From Coleophoma eucalyptorum (lineage: Eukaryota > Ascomycota > Leotiomycetes > Helotiales > Dermateaceae): 64,000 nt of DNA. Each line of letters opens with the position of its first letter. Position 1 is the first letter of the stretch. The stretch covers positions 310,001-374,000 of the forward strand of contig JALRME010000013.1 in NCBI GenBank assembly GCA_026120035.1, given 5' to 3'. The notes beneath the pieces were generated by a model. It had not been told where the DNA came from and made no database searches. It saw nothing but the letters and a program-made list of their open reading frames with translations. The position numbers and the translations under genes were made by a program. Positions 44,912-57,094 of the stretch are shown here, piece after piece.

Positions 44912-46909
44912 ATGCCTTTGAACGCCAACTCAGTCTTTGCCGCTGAGGATCCTGAGTTCTCTTCTTTTCCCAGTAGGAGAAGTGTTGTACACAGCACCGA
45001 GGGAATTGTTGCCTGTACACAACCTTTAGCAGCAAGATGTGGACAGAAGATTTTAGATCTGGGTGGGAATGCAGCTGTAGGTCATTCGACTTTCCCCATT
45101 CTTGGGCCTTTTTTTTTGAAGATATACTCACATGACACAGGATGCTGCAGTTGCGGTTGGTATGAGTTTGAGTTACGGCTAAGATAGCATTAACTGACTC
45201 TGCATAGCTGCTGGATTGAACATGACAGAGCCTATGTCAACAGGTATTGGCGGTGACATGTTCTGTCTCTTCTACGATGCGGAAAAGAAGAACGTATCTG
45301 CACTGAACGGCTCGGGTCGAGCTGGTGCAAAATGCACATTAGAAAATATTCGACAAGACTTAGGCTTCACCGGAGAAGAAGAAGGAGAGATCCCCCTGAA
45401 GAGTGCTCATGCAGTCACCGTACCTGGAGCAGCTGCAGGTTGGGTAGATACAGTCAAGCGATTCGGAAGTGGAAAGTTGACTATGGAACAAATCCTGGCA
45501 CCAGCTATTGAGTTGGGTGAACGAGGATTCCCCGTTTCGGAGTTGTCGTCTACTATGGTGAGCATCTTTCTAGTATGACAGGACGTAAACTGAGTAATTT
45601 GCAGTGGCGGAAAGGAGAGCAAGGACTCAAGAGCGCATCGCCAAATTTTGCTGAGATGCTCAAGAAGGATTCGAAAGCTCCAGACGGCTGCCGGGGACCT
45701 GAACCCGGAGAGATTATGAAAAACCCAGATCTAGCAAACACATTCCGTACGCTTGCCAAGGAAGGTGTCCAAGGATTCTATACTGGCCGTATAGCCGACG
45801 CTATCGTAGATGTGTTGAAGAGCAAAGGAGGGTTTCTTGAAAAGGAAGACTTGGCAAATCATATGGAGTTGGGTTCTGAACCTGTTGATCCCATCTCCTA
45901 TGTTTTCAGGGGCCAAGGGTACGACAAGACGAAAGGACTCTACGTGGATGGCAGCTCAGGCCAAGGCGATAATGAAGGTGACTACGGCGTCGAGGTATGG
46001 GAACACCCTCCTAATGGACAAGGTATTGTAGCCTTAATGGCACTGGGCATAATTGAAGCTCTTGAAGAATCTGGCAAGATCCCACAGTTCAAAAAAGCAG
46101 AACACAACTCGGCACCCTACCTGCACGCACTTATTGAAGCCCTCCGCATTGCCTTCGCTGATGCAAGTTGGTGGGTATCTGACCCTTCATTCAGCAAGAT
46201 TCCAATGCAAGAGCTAGTATCAAAAAAATACCTCTCTGAGCGAGCGAAGCTCTTCGACCCAACAAAGGCCTCAGACAAGGTTTTCGATCATGGAAGCCCT
46301 GCTCATAACCACAGCGACACAGTGTACTTCGCCGTGACGGACAAGTGGGGTAACGGTATCTCATTTATCAACAGCAACTTCCACGGCTTCGGCTCCTCCA
46401 TCATTCCCAAGGGTTGTGGCTTCACTCTTCAGAATCGTGGAGCGAATTTTAGCTTGGTAAAAGATCATCCAAATGTGATCGCACCAAGAAAGAGACCTTA
46501 TCACACTATCATCCCCGCTATGGTCACCAACACACATGATGGAAGTCTGCACTCCGTCTACGGTGTTATGGGTGGATTCATGCAGCCACAAGGCCACGTG
46601 CAAGTCCTCCTCAACATGATCGCATTCAAATATACCCCACAAGCAGCACTGGACGCACCTCGTTTCTGTATTGGCGCTGAGGGTATCCCCGGGGACAAGC
46701 ACTCGCGTGTCGTTTATCTCGAGGATGGTATCAGTGACGAGGTTGCTAAACAGTTGAGTGACATGGGCCATTTGACTGAGATTGTTAAGGGTTATGGCAG
46801 AGGAGTATTTGGAAGAGGCCAGGTCATTAGAAGTCATATTGAAGATGACCAAGTGGTGTTCTCGGGTGGTAGTGATCAGAGAGGTGACGGAGCTGCTTTC
46901 CCGGGCTAA
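44912..46909 (+). CDS. Gamma-glutamyltransferase family protein (GGT-like, Ntn hydrolase)
   Basis: Member of the gamma-glutamyltranspeptidase family, which makes itself into two subunits by autocleavage and acts on glutathione and gamma-glutamyl compounds. Exons 44912-45076, 45141-45159, 45208-45557 and 45605-46909 give 612 residues. Family marks are [12 protein letters not shown], the glycine-rich TGIGGDMF, and the [10 protein letters not shown] segment whose Thr (about residue 417) is the expected nucleophile after autocleavage. [13 protein letters not shown] and [13 protein letters not shown] follow. No signal peptide or N-terminal anchor is visible, unlike classical secreted or vacuolar GGT, so it is closer to the YwrD/bacterial-type branch. 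Its true substrate may differ (for example an acylase). Exon 2 is a 19-nt microexon coding DAAVAV. Confidence 0.9.
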
Positions 46910-47416
46910 ACCGAGAAGAAGTCTTTGACCTTTCTTCGTGATACCTCTGTACATAATGAACTTTAAACCTGGCATGAGGTATGTATCTTAGATTAGTCCA
47001 GGCACATAAGTCGTTCAGTAGCACGTTTTGAGTGTCAGCATAAACTGTCTTTTGATATCAGCCTGCTGAAAGAGTAGATATTGTTTTCTCACTTGGACCT
47101 ATTAATCTGCGGAAGAATACCTTCTGAAAAGTGTACGCAAAATTAAGAAGAAGCGAGATCAATGACTAGGTAAACACCTTCAACCTGGTATGTTGAACCA
47201 TCATAGGAGGATAACCAATTAACTAAAGGTCCTTGCAAATTATCAGAAAACATCGTTCTGGCAATAATTTTTATTGGAATAATCAGCTGAGGGTTTACAC
47301 TATTTGGCATCATGAGTCTTTCTTCCTGACTGATTTGATTTACTACTTCTTGGTATCTATCTTCACCCAACACTGCATTGTGACCTGGATCTACTTCAGT
47401 CCAAGCATACCGGGAT
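46910..47416. other. Intergenic region between convergent genes
   Basis: About 500 bp between the stops of the GGT-like gene and SLY1. There is one ATG-poor open frame on the minus strand overlapping the SLY1 end, judged accidental. No other feature. Confidence 0.45.
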
Positions 47417-49748
47417 TTAGCTTCCCCCAACCTCAGCACCTAGCTTCTCCAGCTCAGCGCTCAAGAACTCCCCTGCATTAACGAGTTCAGTGCTACCATA
47501 GACAACCCGCCTCTTACCCGCACCTTTCTCAGCACTACTTCCACCCGCACCCGTGCGCTTGGCCCATTCTTGCAAATTGCCATATTCATCCATACTGCCA
47601 CCACCGACGGTGAAGACAATGGCCTCATTAAACCCTTGACGTCTTTGACCGAAGGTTGCATTCATGCCAGGTCCCATTCCGCCGGGCATCGTTTCTGCCT
47701 TACCTGCTCGTGCTACGCTCGGTGGTGGCATTGTCCCTCGCGCATTGGCACTTCTGGGATCGAAGTATAGATAGTTCTCAGTCTTGGCAATGGCCGAGGA
47801 TGAGGCTGATGCTGGATCCATTATAGACTCAGTGATTTTTGTGACTGTGAGGTCACGATTTGCTGGCAGGAAGTTCTTCACCCCTGAAATGAGGTTTTCG
47901 AAGTTGGTGGTCACCCCTGATTCTTTCAGAGATGTAGTAAGACGGGAGGAGATGGAGGAGAAGCCTCGGAAGAGTTCAGTCGAAGTACTGGATTGCGACG
48001 GAGTTGGGGCGGTGGTGGTAGTCATCATTGTCATGCGGGTTGTAGCACGAACCCTTGGTTATAGTTAGTGCTTGCTTGATACTGGTGACTTACACGGACA
48101 CAACTTACTGCTTGACATAGGCGAGGGATGTAGTATCTACGCCTGTAGCTTTGAGAGCTTCTTCAAACTTTTCCATGTCTGTTCTTGATACTTCTTGCTC
48201 GGTGCTTAGGAACCATATGATGAACAATCGCAATTTGTCGATCGGCTCATTTCCTTTCGTGTTATCACTTAAGATCTCTAGCATCTGAGCTTTCGTCTGC
48301 TTCATGATGTTCTCTTCTAGTTGAAAGAAGTTGTCCAACTGTCGGTTCTTGATACCCGTCAATAGTCCAGCTAGAATGTTCATGTGCATATCCAGGACGG
48401 CCTTTCGTTCTCTCAATTCTGGCAACAAAGTAATAGCGGCCTTCAAGTGTTGTGCAGATGCGCTGGTATCATTGTCAAGATCTTCTATTGACGAAGCTCC
48501 CGTCTTCTTCGTGATGTCAGCGGCCTCTTCCTTGTATTTCATCAACTCCGCATCAATATCCTCCGCGACCTGTGGGAACGGGACTCCAGAATTTTTGGCC
48601 CAGAAGAAATCATTCGAGTTCAAGTCATAAGACTTTTTTGTCGTTCCCTTTTCGGGATTATTCTCGTCCACTGGCGTCTCGACCGTGATCCTGTTGAGCT
48701 TCATGCTTAACACGTCATGAACAAGCGACTGATATGTCCACGAATGTGAAAGCATAGGAATCAAATCGACATTTCTGTCTAGAATAATGAGGACAGGCCT
48801 TGCAGAGGCTGCTCCACTTGTTGAGCGAGATGATGAAAAGAGATTATCTTTCGAATTGAGGATATGGTCCCGCAACTTGCGATCGAGTTTCGCCGAAATC
48901 ATCTCTGCCGCAGCTCCTTTGGGGCAGCGGATGACGGGCATCACACCTTAGAGAATGTTAGTAACTGCTACGCAAAGATGTCAGACCACCTACCCATAGT
49001 AACCATCACACTGAACAGTCCACTGACTATTCTATCAATGACGTTGTCCAGCTCGTCATCCTGGGTTCTCGCACTATTGAGTGCCCAGTAGGTGTTTTCC
49101 TTGCGCATTCCTAAGCTAAACAAGTCGGGCTCACCAACAATGAAGTTCAGGTACTGATCGTAGAACTGGGCTATGCTCTCCGATGTGCCTGCCGTTGCAG
49201 TTTGTGCCGCGAAGTCTTCGAGGAGAGGCCGAGGAATTGAAGAGAGAAAGTTGATGTATGCTGGGGAGTACAGGCCGCGGGAAAGATCATTGGTAATAGA
49301 TTTCAAATTCGAAGGGGTAGGTTCGACAAGATAGAGGACCGGTACGTCAGGTATAGGATGTCTGGATGCTGCTATATGCCTAATAGAATTAGCATCCCCG
49401 CAGAATGAGCTCGCAGCGCAAATGAGCGTACATGTGCATCGTAACCCCCCACGTTCTGAGGTCATTAACTCTCAAAACACTGCTTATCACATCTCTCCCT
49501 AAATCGTCGAATACCAGCACTTTCCATATTGGATCTCCATCCGAGTTAAGTATGGGTACTGCGGGAACTGCATGTCCGTTGTTATGCTCGTTCTGGCTGT
49601 CTTGATTCTCTTCCGACGAATGGTTCAGATTCAGCATTCTCTCAATCGATCCTGCAGGGCAAAGTTAGCATATGATTGTGTTATGTTTCTAGAAACAAAA
49701 GGTCATACTGATCTGGCGATCCCTGAGCGATGCATGGCTCGAGGCCAT
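47417..49748 (-). CDS. SLY1: Sec1/Munc18 protein Sly1, ER-Golgi fusion regulator
   Basis: SM-family chaperone that binds the syntaxin Sed5 and promotes SNARE assembly between ER and Golgi. Five exons are placed: 49709-49748, 49432-49651, 48994-49379, 48109-48946 and 47417-48053, giving 706 residues, the usual Sly1 length. The start reads MASSHASLRDRQIRSIERML, matching the conserved Sly1 N-terminus. Next come IWKVLVFDDLGRDVISSVLR and PDVPVLYLVEPT in domain 1, then LIILDRNVDLIPMLSHSWTY, the strongly conserved SM core, and a C-terminal part with NEAIVFTVGGGSMDEYGNL. All five junctions are phase-consistent. The 40-nt first exon is supported only by conservation of the SLRDRQI segment. A Ser/Thr-rich insertion lies at the start of exon 5. 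Confidence 0.94.
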
Positions 49749-49938
49749 AGTTGTGGAATTTCTGTTTGGCTGGAACTCAGCCAGATTGAAGAAGTCGTAT
49801 CATGCAAAGATTCTTCAGCTTCAAATAGCTTGAATTGACAAGTATGACAGAATGCGCATCAGGACAGATTAGCTTGATATTCCCGTTCTGGACTGCTTCA
49901 AACCTCACATACCTGGAAGGTGGCTATCGGAGCGGGAA

Positions 49939-50043
49939 CTACGTTAATGCGACCCCCAAAGCGGTAAGCGCAACTAGCAGAAACATGGTGGCCTTGTAGT
50001 CTTTGACGACCGATCTCTTCTTCCACTTCTCCTTCATATCCAT
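49939..50043 (-). CDS. Candidate 34-residue single-span membrane microprotein
   Basis: The ORF begins MDMKEKWKKRSVVKDYKA and continues as one hydrophobic segment of about 15 residues (MFLLVALTALGVALT) to the stop. A basic amphipathic head followed by one membrane helix is a typical microprotein layout. It lies 11 bp after the stop of the next ORF upstream, in a different frame. They could be one spliced gene, but the only in-frame intron would be about 34 bp, which is too short. No family is recognised, and ORFs this short occur by chance. Confidence 0.3.
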   Translation of the reverse strand: MDMKEKWKKRSVVKDYKATMFLLVALTALGVALT

Positions 50044-50053
50044 CCGTCCTTCC

Positions 50054-50140
50054 TTACTGCCTCACACCCTCATCAATCCATAATTGACATTCACGACATT
50101 CTTTCTGGACCATCATAGGCTCGCCAATTAACCAAGGCAT
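50054..50140 (-). CDS. Candidate 28-residue CxxC microprotein
   Basis: The ORF reads MPWLIGEPMMVQKECRECQ then LWIDEGVRQ and stop, with a CxxC pair and low-complexity-free composition. It follows a region with splice-like signals compatible with a 5' UTR intron, so its ATG could be the first of a real transcript. It could instead be the first coding exon of a spliced gene joined to the hydrophobic ORF just downstream. The evidence is composition and context only. Confidence 0.28.
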   Translation of the reverse strand: MPWLIGEPMMVQKECRECQLWIDEGVRQ

Positions 50141-51073
50141 TTAATCGTACAAATGAACTGCACAAAGTGATCGGGTCTTCTGAAAGGGATGCATTGCGCT
50201 GCGTGGGGTTCGCTCTGGTGAAAGAAAAGGAGCTTACCTCTAGTCGCAAAAAGAAGGGTACGGTGACACCTTAACACTATCAATCTGCCCCCATCCTAAG
50301 CAAAGGCATCAAATATCACCCAACAGCAGTGGTACTGCCTACATACAAGAATCCCAACTTGCGTAGACACGGACTCTGTTGTGCTTGGTTGTTCTCGTTG
50401 CCACACGAGGGCAAGGAACACATACAAATCCAGAAGAAACCAGTACACTCACGATTAAAAATCGCGCACGTGTTGCAGCAGACAGAAGTAGATCCTGAGA
50501 TTCTGCTCCTGTTCCTGTTCCTGCAGCTGGCGCTGTTGGTGGAAGTGTTTCCTTTGCTCTCCGACGTCAGCTTAAGACGGAGCATCTGTGACACGAGACG
50601 TCGTGTTGTTGCTATCAAGACCCAATCCACCCACCCAAGTCAAAAGCCACTTTTGCACCAACCACAACACTGCGCCAGGACAGCAGACGGGTCGTCTGGA
50701 AAGAGAAGGAGAATTGCGGCCACCGGACCGTACATATATTCTCGGATTTTCTTTTTCTGCGATACTGTTGGGGGTCATTGATGTAGGAACTGGGACAAAG
50801 AATTGCTGCTGGACTAGGTGTAATGCACCCATGCTGATTATTGCATTTCTCGTTTAGCTTCCCTCCTTCAACTCCCGTCCTCTGTTCGCCGTCCTCGAAT
50901 CCTCGAGTTCGCGCTAAATTACGGCAGCCAGGAAGTTGCCTTAGCGAAACCGCGCTAGAGCCTTCGCGATCTTTCGCCCTTTGAAATAACCTCCTTTTTA
51001 TTTTCCGACCTGCCCAACATCCAATTAACCGAACACGTGACCATATTCCTGCTATTGCAAGGTCTCTGCTCAG

Positions 51074-54000
51074 ATGGATGGACACCAGTACTCCCAAGCT
51101 GGGGCGTACGGTGTCGATGATGATGATTTAATGAACACACCCGGTTGGCCTGCGTCTGGGGACCAATACGGTTACCAGCAAGCCCATCAGCCTGCCCAGG
51201 ATCAGTTCCCGCAGTACAATGCGGGCCAAGCCAGCTTCAGTCACTTCGATCTGCCCCAACAAGGACAGCCAACATACCCTGGGGAGGCATACACCCAGTC
51301 TCCATATACTACTCCCTATCAGACACCTGCTCGACCCTCTGAATTATATGGGACTGCCCCTACTTACAGTTTCAGCAACCAGGCTCCTGCCGTCCAGAAC
51401 TCGCATCTGTATGCCAATCAACATGCTGCCTTCCAATATGGGCCGGCTGCCTCCCTTGCGAGACCACAGGTCCAAGGACAAGGACCAACAATTGCTCCCC
51501 AAAGTTTGCACTTTGATCCAAATCAACATCGTCATTCTCAAGGATCTCCTCAGCCAAATTATGTTCAGCAAGCAAAGAGAGTTGAGGCCCCTCAGCCCAA
51601 TTTTCACCAGTACAATCAGTTTTCTGCTCCGGAGCAAGTGTCTAAGTATTTCTCGAATAGTCAGAACGCTGGTATGCAACACCAGTCTGTACAATCAATC
51701 CAGCCTCCCAATCCTGCACAACAACTCGCTGTACAACAACCTACACCACAACAACCTACATCACAACTTGCTGTACAACAACCTGCACCGCAACCTAAGC
51801 CACAGCCTACACCACAATCTGTGCCACAACCTGCACCACAACCTGCATCACAACATACACCACAACTTCCTGTACAACAGCCTGCATCACAATTTGCTAT
51901 ACAACAACCTGTTCAACGTGGGCCTTTTAGCAATGTGTCTTCCAGCTCGGTAAACAGCCAACAGCCGGCTGCGCCTGTCAACTCTCTTAGGATAACACAC
52001 CCGCTTGAGCTAACAAAGCTGAAAAGTTCCCCTCACCTTGGAGTTAAAGGAGCTCCCTTTGTTATTGTGATTGAGGGAAAGGTTGACTTGCCGCCTGGCT
52101 TAAAGAGTGAGTAATCTATCTGCTGGGGAGAAACATTGAGTCCACTGCTGATTTCTTCTACTATAGACACGATACCTAAGTATCATCCACGTAAGTCAAG
52201 GAGCGGTAAAGACCTTCTAGAAGGTTTGGATCTACCTGGTTAGTTCTTCACTCTCCACACTTATTATCTGAGGAGTACTTTTTAGTCGGTTCTTGCTAAC
52301 CACCCATCTAGACACAACTGCAAAACCCCGAGTTGCTGCCGCAAAGAAGATTAAACCTCCTAAGCAGCCAAAGATCTCGGCTAGTAAGTATAAAGGCACA
52401 AGCTCTGGAGCAAGACAGTCCACTGCTGCGGTAATCAAATTACGTGAGGACGGAACCACCTCGGTTCGATCTCCGTCTGTAGTTGAGGAAACTAGCTCTT
52501 CTGAGGAGGAATCAAGTTCCGAAGAGGAGTCAGAGTACGAGGAGGACGAAGTCATAATACAAAAGCTAGAGGATGTAAGTGTTGGCAATTTTTCCTTTGA
52601 GATCTTCCTACTAGTCTCCATTCACGAGTTGGTACACTGGACACAAGAAAACAAGGCCTAATGTATGCTTATAGGTTCGTGCTCCTACTCGCCCAAGTGA
52701 CGCTGCTGCCGCTGCTGGTTGGGATGCCATCGGAATTGTTTGGAAGGATCCACGCTCAACTCAAAGTGACGACGTGAAGAAAGATGCCATTCAAAAATAT
52801 GGTGATTCCATAGTTGCTCTTCGTAGCCAGATCAAAGAGGTTACAGAAAAAATTAAAGCAGCAGCAGCTCGCCCTGCTGAATTGCAGAAGCTCAATGAGT
52901 CGCGTCAGGTACTATTAGACTCGCTCTTCGAAACTATAAATGCTGCAAACACGCTTGGATATGAGAATATAGTTGCGAATTTGGGTACCCACGAAAAATT
53001 AGTGGTCGCTTTAACGACAAGTTTAATTGACTGTGTCAAGACGGAGGATTACTTAGGCAAGCTGCCCAAGGCCATTTTTGCTCTTCTTTCCAGACAGTCT
53101 GTGTCAGAAGAGCTTTTGAAGAAACTCAAGTTTGATGGTATCCAAAAGCGCTGGTTAAAGCGAGGTGACGACGATATCAAGAAACAAATTGCTGAGATCC
53201 AGGCAAACACAACGGAGGCCAAAGATAAGGCGAACAAAGAGAAAGTAGTTGTCGATGACAAGAAGAAGCTGAAACCCCAGGTTGAGTTGGCCAAGCCACG
53301 GAACCACGTAGCTACCAAACCGGCGGTCACGTCAACATCAACATCAACATCAACAAAGCGACCTTTAGATCACGAGGGTGCAAACGGACAGCCAACCAAG
53401 AAGTTCGCGTCAGACGGCACAACATTTTCAAAAATCATACCAGCAAAGCGCCAAACGAACGGCTTGGCAGGTCTGCTTGGATCTAAAGCAGCCGCGACAA
53501 AACCTGTTGTTAAGCGCAGGGAACCTTCACCACCACGCTCATCCAAGCTTGCGGGAATTCTAGACGAGATAGCAAAGCCTCGCGAACTTCCCAAAGCACC
53601 TGAGCCGCCTCCAGGTCCACCAGAAACACCCGAAGAAAAGAAAAAGCGTGAACGAAAGGAGTCTCGTGCTCATCTCAGGGTTAAGTGGAAGGAAGGCCCT
53701 GACCTCGAACAAATTCGATTATTTACCCACGAAGAGGCCGAAGACGAAGGTCGTCAAGACGCTATGCTAAGAGATGCGCACGATGCTCATTCAGAGGGCA
53801 TGATGTTGAAGAAACGCAACCCTGACGATATGGATGGTGACAGTAACATAGACTTGGCTAACGAGGAGTATGGCGAGATTGACATTCGCCCTTACTCAGA
53901 TCTGAAAGAAGTAGACTTCGGCACCTTGGAAGCGAGCAAATTGGCAATGAATTATACGACTAGAGGAGGCAAGAAGAGCATTGAGTCTACGGAGCAGGAG

Positions 54001-55071
54001 AAGCAAGAAAAGCGCGAAGCTCTTGAACTCATGGTCATTTACACAGATCCTAAAGATATTCCTCCATCTCCGAAGGAGCCCTCTACTCTCGCAGAGAGTA
54101 CTCAAGCGGTTAAGGAAATTGGCCGTCCCGAGGATAAGTGGCTTGTTTCGCGTCTTCGTGACATGGAGCTTTATGGTCCTGAGCGACATTTACAAATGCT
54201 CCTTCGCAATCTTCAATATGACGGATCGCCTAAGGCCGAGAACACGACAAGATATATTACTGACCCTAATACCGCTGCTCTGAAGGCCAATACTCCTAAT
54301 CCAGCACATAATGGCTATATCCCAAGCGGAGAAGCCGACGCCTGGGGTTATCTCAATCGCATCTTAGACGAGTCAGGTGTTAGAGGAAAGGCGTTTCCTG
54401 CTGCGGAACCTCCTCAATGGATGAGTGAGCGTGATAAGGCTAGTTGGTGGGAAGGCTACCGCGTAGACAAGGCTGCAATGGCAAAACGACTGGAGGAACA
54501 GAGATTGGCAGAAGCTGCTCGCATGCAGGCCGCGTCAATGATTACCCAATACCAGATGCCTGTACCAGCTATGCAGAGTTACCCCTCCCAATCTCAGCCC
54601 GCACCCATGTCTTACAATACGCCAGCCGTTCCTGATGTCACCCAGCAGGTCAATAACATTTTGGTAAATCTTGGCAACGGCCAACAGGGCAACGGCACTC
54701 CTCCGCGTTCTTATGACTACGGTAGCTGGTCTAACAACAACAACAATAATAACAACGGTAACAACAACAATACTGCGGATCACAGCCCTAGTACCCGTCA
54801 TGAGAAGAGAAAATCTAAGAAACATGCAGTGAATTGGGACGGTGGACGTGACACCGGACGCGACATGTACAGCGAGAGCATGTACGATGAGCCGGAGGAG
54901 CCAAAGCCAAAGCGCATCAAGGATCGTGGTTTCGATATGAAGCAATATAGTGGCGGAGTCCCCGAAAATAATGATGCAGTCAGTCAATACAAGGGCAAGA
55001 AGAAGCCTTGCACATTCTTCCGCGAGGGTAGATGTGCAAAGGGCCGCAACTGCACCTTCCTCCATGAGTAA
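51074..55071 (+). CDS. PNUTS-like protein: LW domain, RVxF-type motif and C-terminal CCCH zinc finger
   Basis: Exons 51074-52106, 52167-52238, 52312-52574 and 52675-55071 give 1254 residues. The N-terminal third is Gln/Pro/Tyr-rich and disordered, with an imperfect QPxPQ repeat (about residues 215-280). Acidic Ser/Glu runs follow near residues 425-450. A helical domain at about 475-605 (VRAPTRPSDAAAAAGWDAIG onward) looks like the TFIIS N-terminal/LW fold. HLRVKW at about 789-794 resembles a PP1-docking RVxF motif in the way PNUTS uses TVTW. The last 21 residues form a CCCH finger, CX7CX5CX3H. This domain order is that of vertebrate PNUTS (PPP1R10), which targets PP1 to RNA polymerase II termination. 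The homology is inferred from layout, not alignment. An Asn-rich run sits near residue 1145. Confidence 0.82.
51716..51915 (+). repeat. Gln/Pro-coding imperfect tandem repeat
   Basis: Imperfect repeats of about 12-18 bp built on CCACAACCT / GTACAACAACCT encode QPAPQ, QPTPQ and VQQPA-like units inside the disordered N-terminus of the PNUTS-like protein. Likely variable in length between strains. Confidence 0.75.
54733..54778 (+). repeat. AAC/AAT trinucleotide repeat coding poly-Asn
   Basis: Near-perfect AAC/AAT codons interrupted by one GGT produce an Asn-rich run in the PNUTS-like protein. A second small repeat of ACATCA at 53335-53356 encodes alternating Thr-Ser. Confidence 0.8.
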
Positions 55072-57094
55072 TTTCAACCTCCTCAATTCTGGCATCGAAA
55101 ATTTCTTTCTTTTGTTCTACGACACCTGCATGATTTGGCGTTGGGAGTCACAGTATGGCATGCTGGTTGTAGTGGCCAACATATTTTCTGTCTGTATTCT
55201 CACTTGAGAATCAGCTTATGCCTCTTTGAGAGCGCATCATACAATTCACTACGGTCTGGCTATACACGGGATGGGTGGAGAAATTACTACTTTTGCTTTT
55301 CATGTATCATCAGAAAATCGGATAGGCCGAGAACCATAGCGAGGGAGTTTTTACTGGTGCTTTTCATAATTCTGTTTTCTCCTTTTCACACAGCGGTGGC
55401 ATTTCACAGATTTGTATGTGCCAGTTTCTCAACCAGCTGAGATACTTCCATATAATACTCTGACTTTTGCTATCGCGGAAGCTCTTCGAGTTGAAATGCA
55501 GGTAGAGCTCTTGTTGTACAGTGGCTGCACTAAATAGACACAAGATCATAACGAACTTTTTTCGATGCTTGAGTGGTATGTTGTCCAAGTGTATTCAGCG
55601 GTTACGGTAGGAGAGTTCACTCTGTACTTGCCGTCCAGGTTTTAATAAAAACCCCAGTCGAAGCTTCCTAAACGAAGTGTGGGGCAGTTATAACGAGTTA
55701 TTCCCATCTCTATTAATTATATGATCTTGCCTATATCCTTGCGGTGGTCAGTCGGTTTGCCTAGTCTCTACCCCTTGCCGAGGATAGCTTACCTGGCCAC
55801 TTAGAAAGAGTATGGCTGTGTCTGGATTGCAGATATGCATACTAATTGACCTTATGGACGTAATGAGCTAGAGGGTCGGTCTATTTGAAAAATGCTGATT
55901 GACGAGTAGGGAAAGTCAGAGGCATCAAGGCTTTTTAGCAATACAAGGATCCAGACTCCTTCGTTGTTAACATCATAGAACATCCATTTAACTTTCAGAG
56001 AAAAAAGCTGCTCGAATCATTGGTTTCTGTTTGCTGTTCTGAAGAAGCGGAAGACAGATATCCGAGGTCTTAAGTAGTGCTCGCTTAAGCGAGGAGTCTA
56101 TTCTAATCAAATTGGCACCTACGAAAGGGAGAGGGTATACCTTTCTCTAGCGGTATGAAGCCCAAGTGAAGAGCCGGGTGGTTATTCTACACTTAAATAT
56201 TTGCACTCACATACGCTGAACCCGAACTTCATCTGCCATCAATGTTGAGTCACTTTTGGTGAGACGACGATGGTACTTTGTGATCCAAGAGGAGTGGCAA
56301 AGAAGTCAGAACAATGTCAAGATTTCCTATAGAAATAGAACCAGAGATCTAGCCTGATCGTGATTTTTGGACATGGAAAAAGGAGTGGGTAACGTGAACG
56401 GTTATTGGGGTCAAAACTTTGGCTAAGTACTATCAGATATCAATTGTTGTAGAAGCCTAGATTGTGATAAGACCATCTCAATTCAGGGATCCTTAGCGGC
56501 CAAGAATTATACACGAAACCAATTCAAGTGACCCAAAGCTTTGGGACCGACTCAAGAATACCAAGGCGTTAGAAGTTGGTGGCCGGCTTCTAACAACAAG
56601 CAGTACAGAAAGATTCATCCGAGGAATTCGTTAGGAAGAGCATGCGTAAGATTACTAACAACAAGGTCGACTTCTGTCCGGAACAACCATTAATGCCCGT
56701 GTGTTAATTGACAGCTCAGGTACTGTTTCACATAACGCTAGGTCTTGAAACATGGATCGAAGCGCTCAAAGTGAGATATTGACGAGGTCTGAACTACAGA
56801 CTCGAGATCATATCCTGCCACTGCGATATAAAATGCATAGCACACGAAGTGAGAATGAGGTAAAGCTTTGCTTTTCTAAAATGTCCAGTATATTTACTTG
56901 AACCCGAATTCTGCAGGTCTGCGTTCTGCTCACATTGTAACAAAAAGGTAATGACGTAATGACATTTCCCACATGATTTCCGTCACTGAGTACGCTGGAC
57001 ACCAAAGGTCGTCTGAAACGCCGAAAGATGCAGAAATTTTGCATGCGCGGTTGAAATATAAAGTTGTTTAATTGTGGAAAACTGGTATCGTGTC
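55072..57094. other. Gene-poor 2-kb region between convergent genes
   Basis: Two kilobases separating the stops of the PNUTS-like gene and the MAPKK, much longer than the other convergent gaps here (0.4-1.0 kb). It is AT-rich, and all frames are broken by frequent stops. I could not identify inverted or terminal repeats, tRNA or protein remnants. Confidence 0.5.

Larger units (their letters stand above)
49749..51073. other. Region upstream of SLY1 and the PNUTS-like gene
   Basis: About 1.3 kb between divergent genes. It contains two minus-strand microprotein ORFs (49939-50140, listed separately) preceded by what looks like a 5' UTR intron (GTAAGC donor near 50250, CAG acceptor near 50155). 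The rest, including a GC-rich stretch at 50640-50720 and 50870-50960, shows no credible coding. Confidence 0.5.

Noticed and set aside
47143..47439. Minus-strand open frame of 98 codons overlapping the 3' end of SLY1
   Set aside because: It begins at a CTG, overlaps a conserved gene in another frame, and shows no family motif.
50329..50781. Plus-strand open frame of 150 codons upstream of the PNUTS-like gene
   Set aside because: Starts at GTG, composition looks random, and it sits in the divergent promoter.
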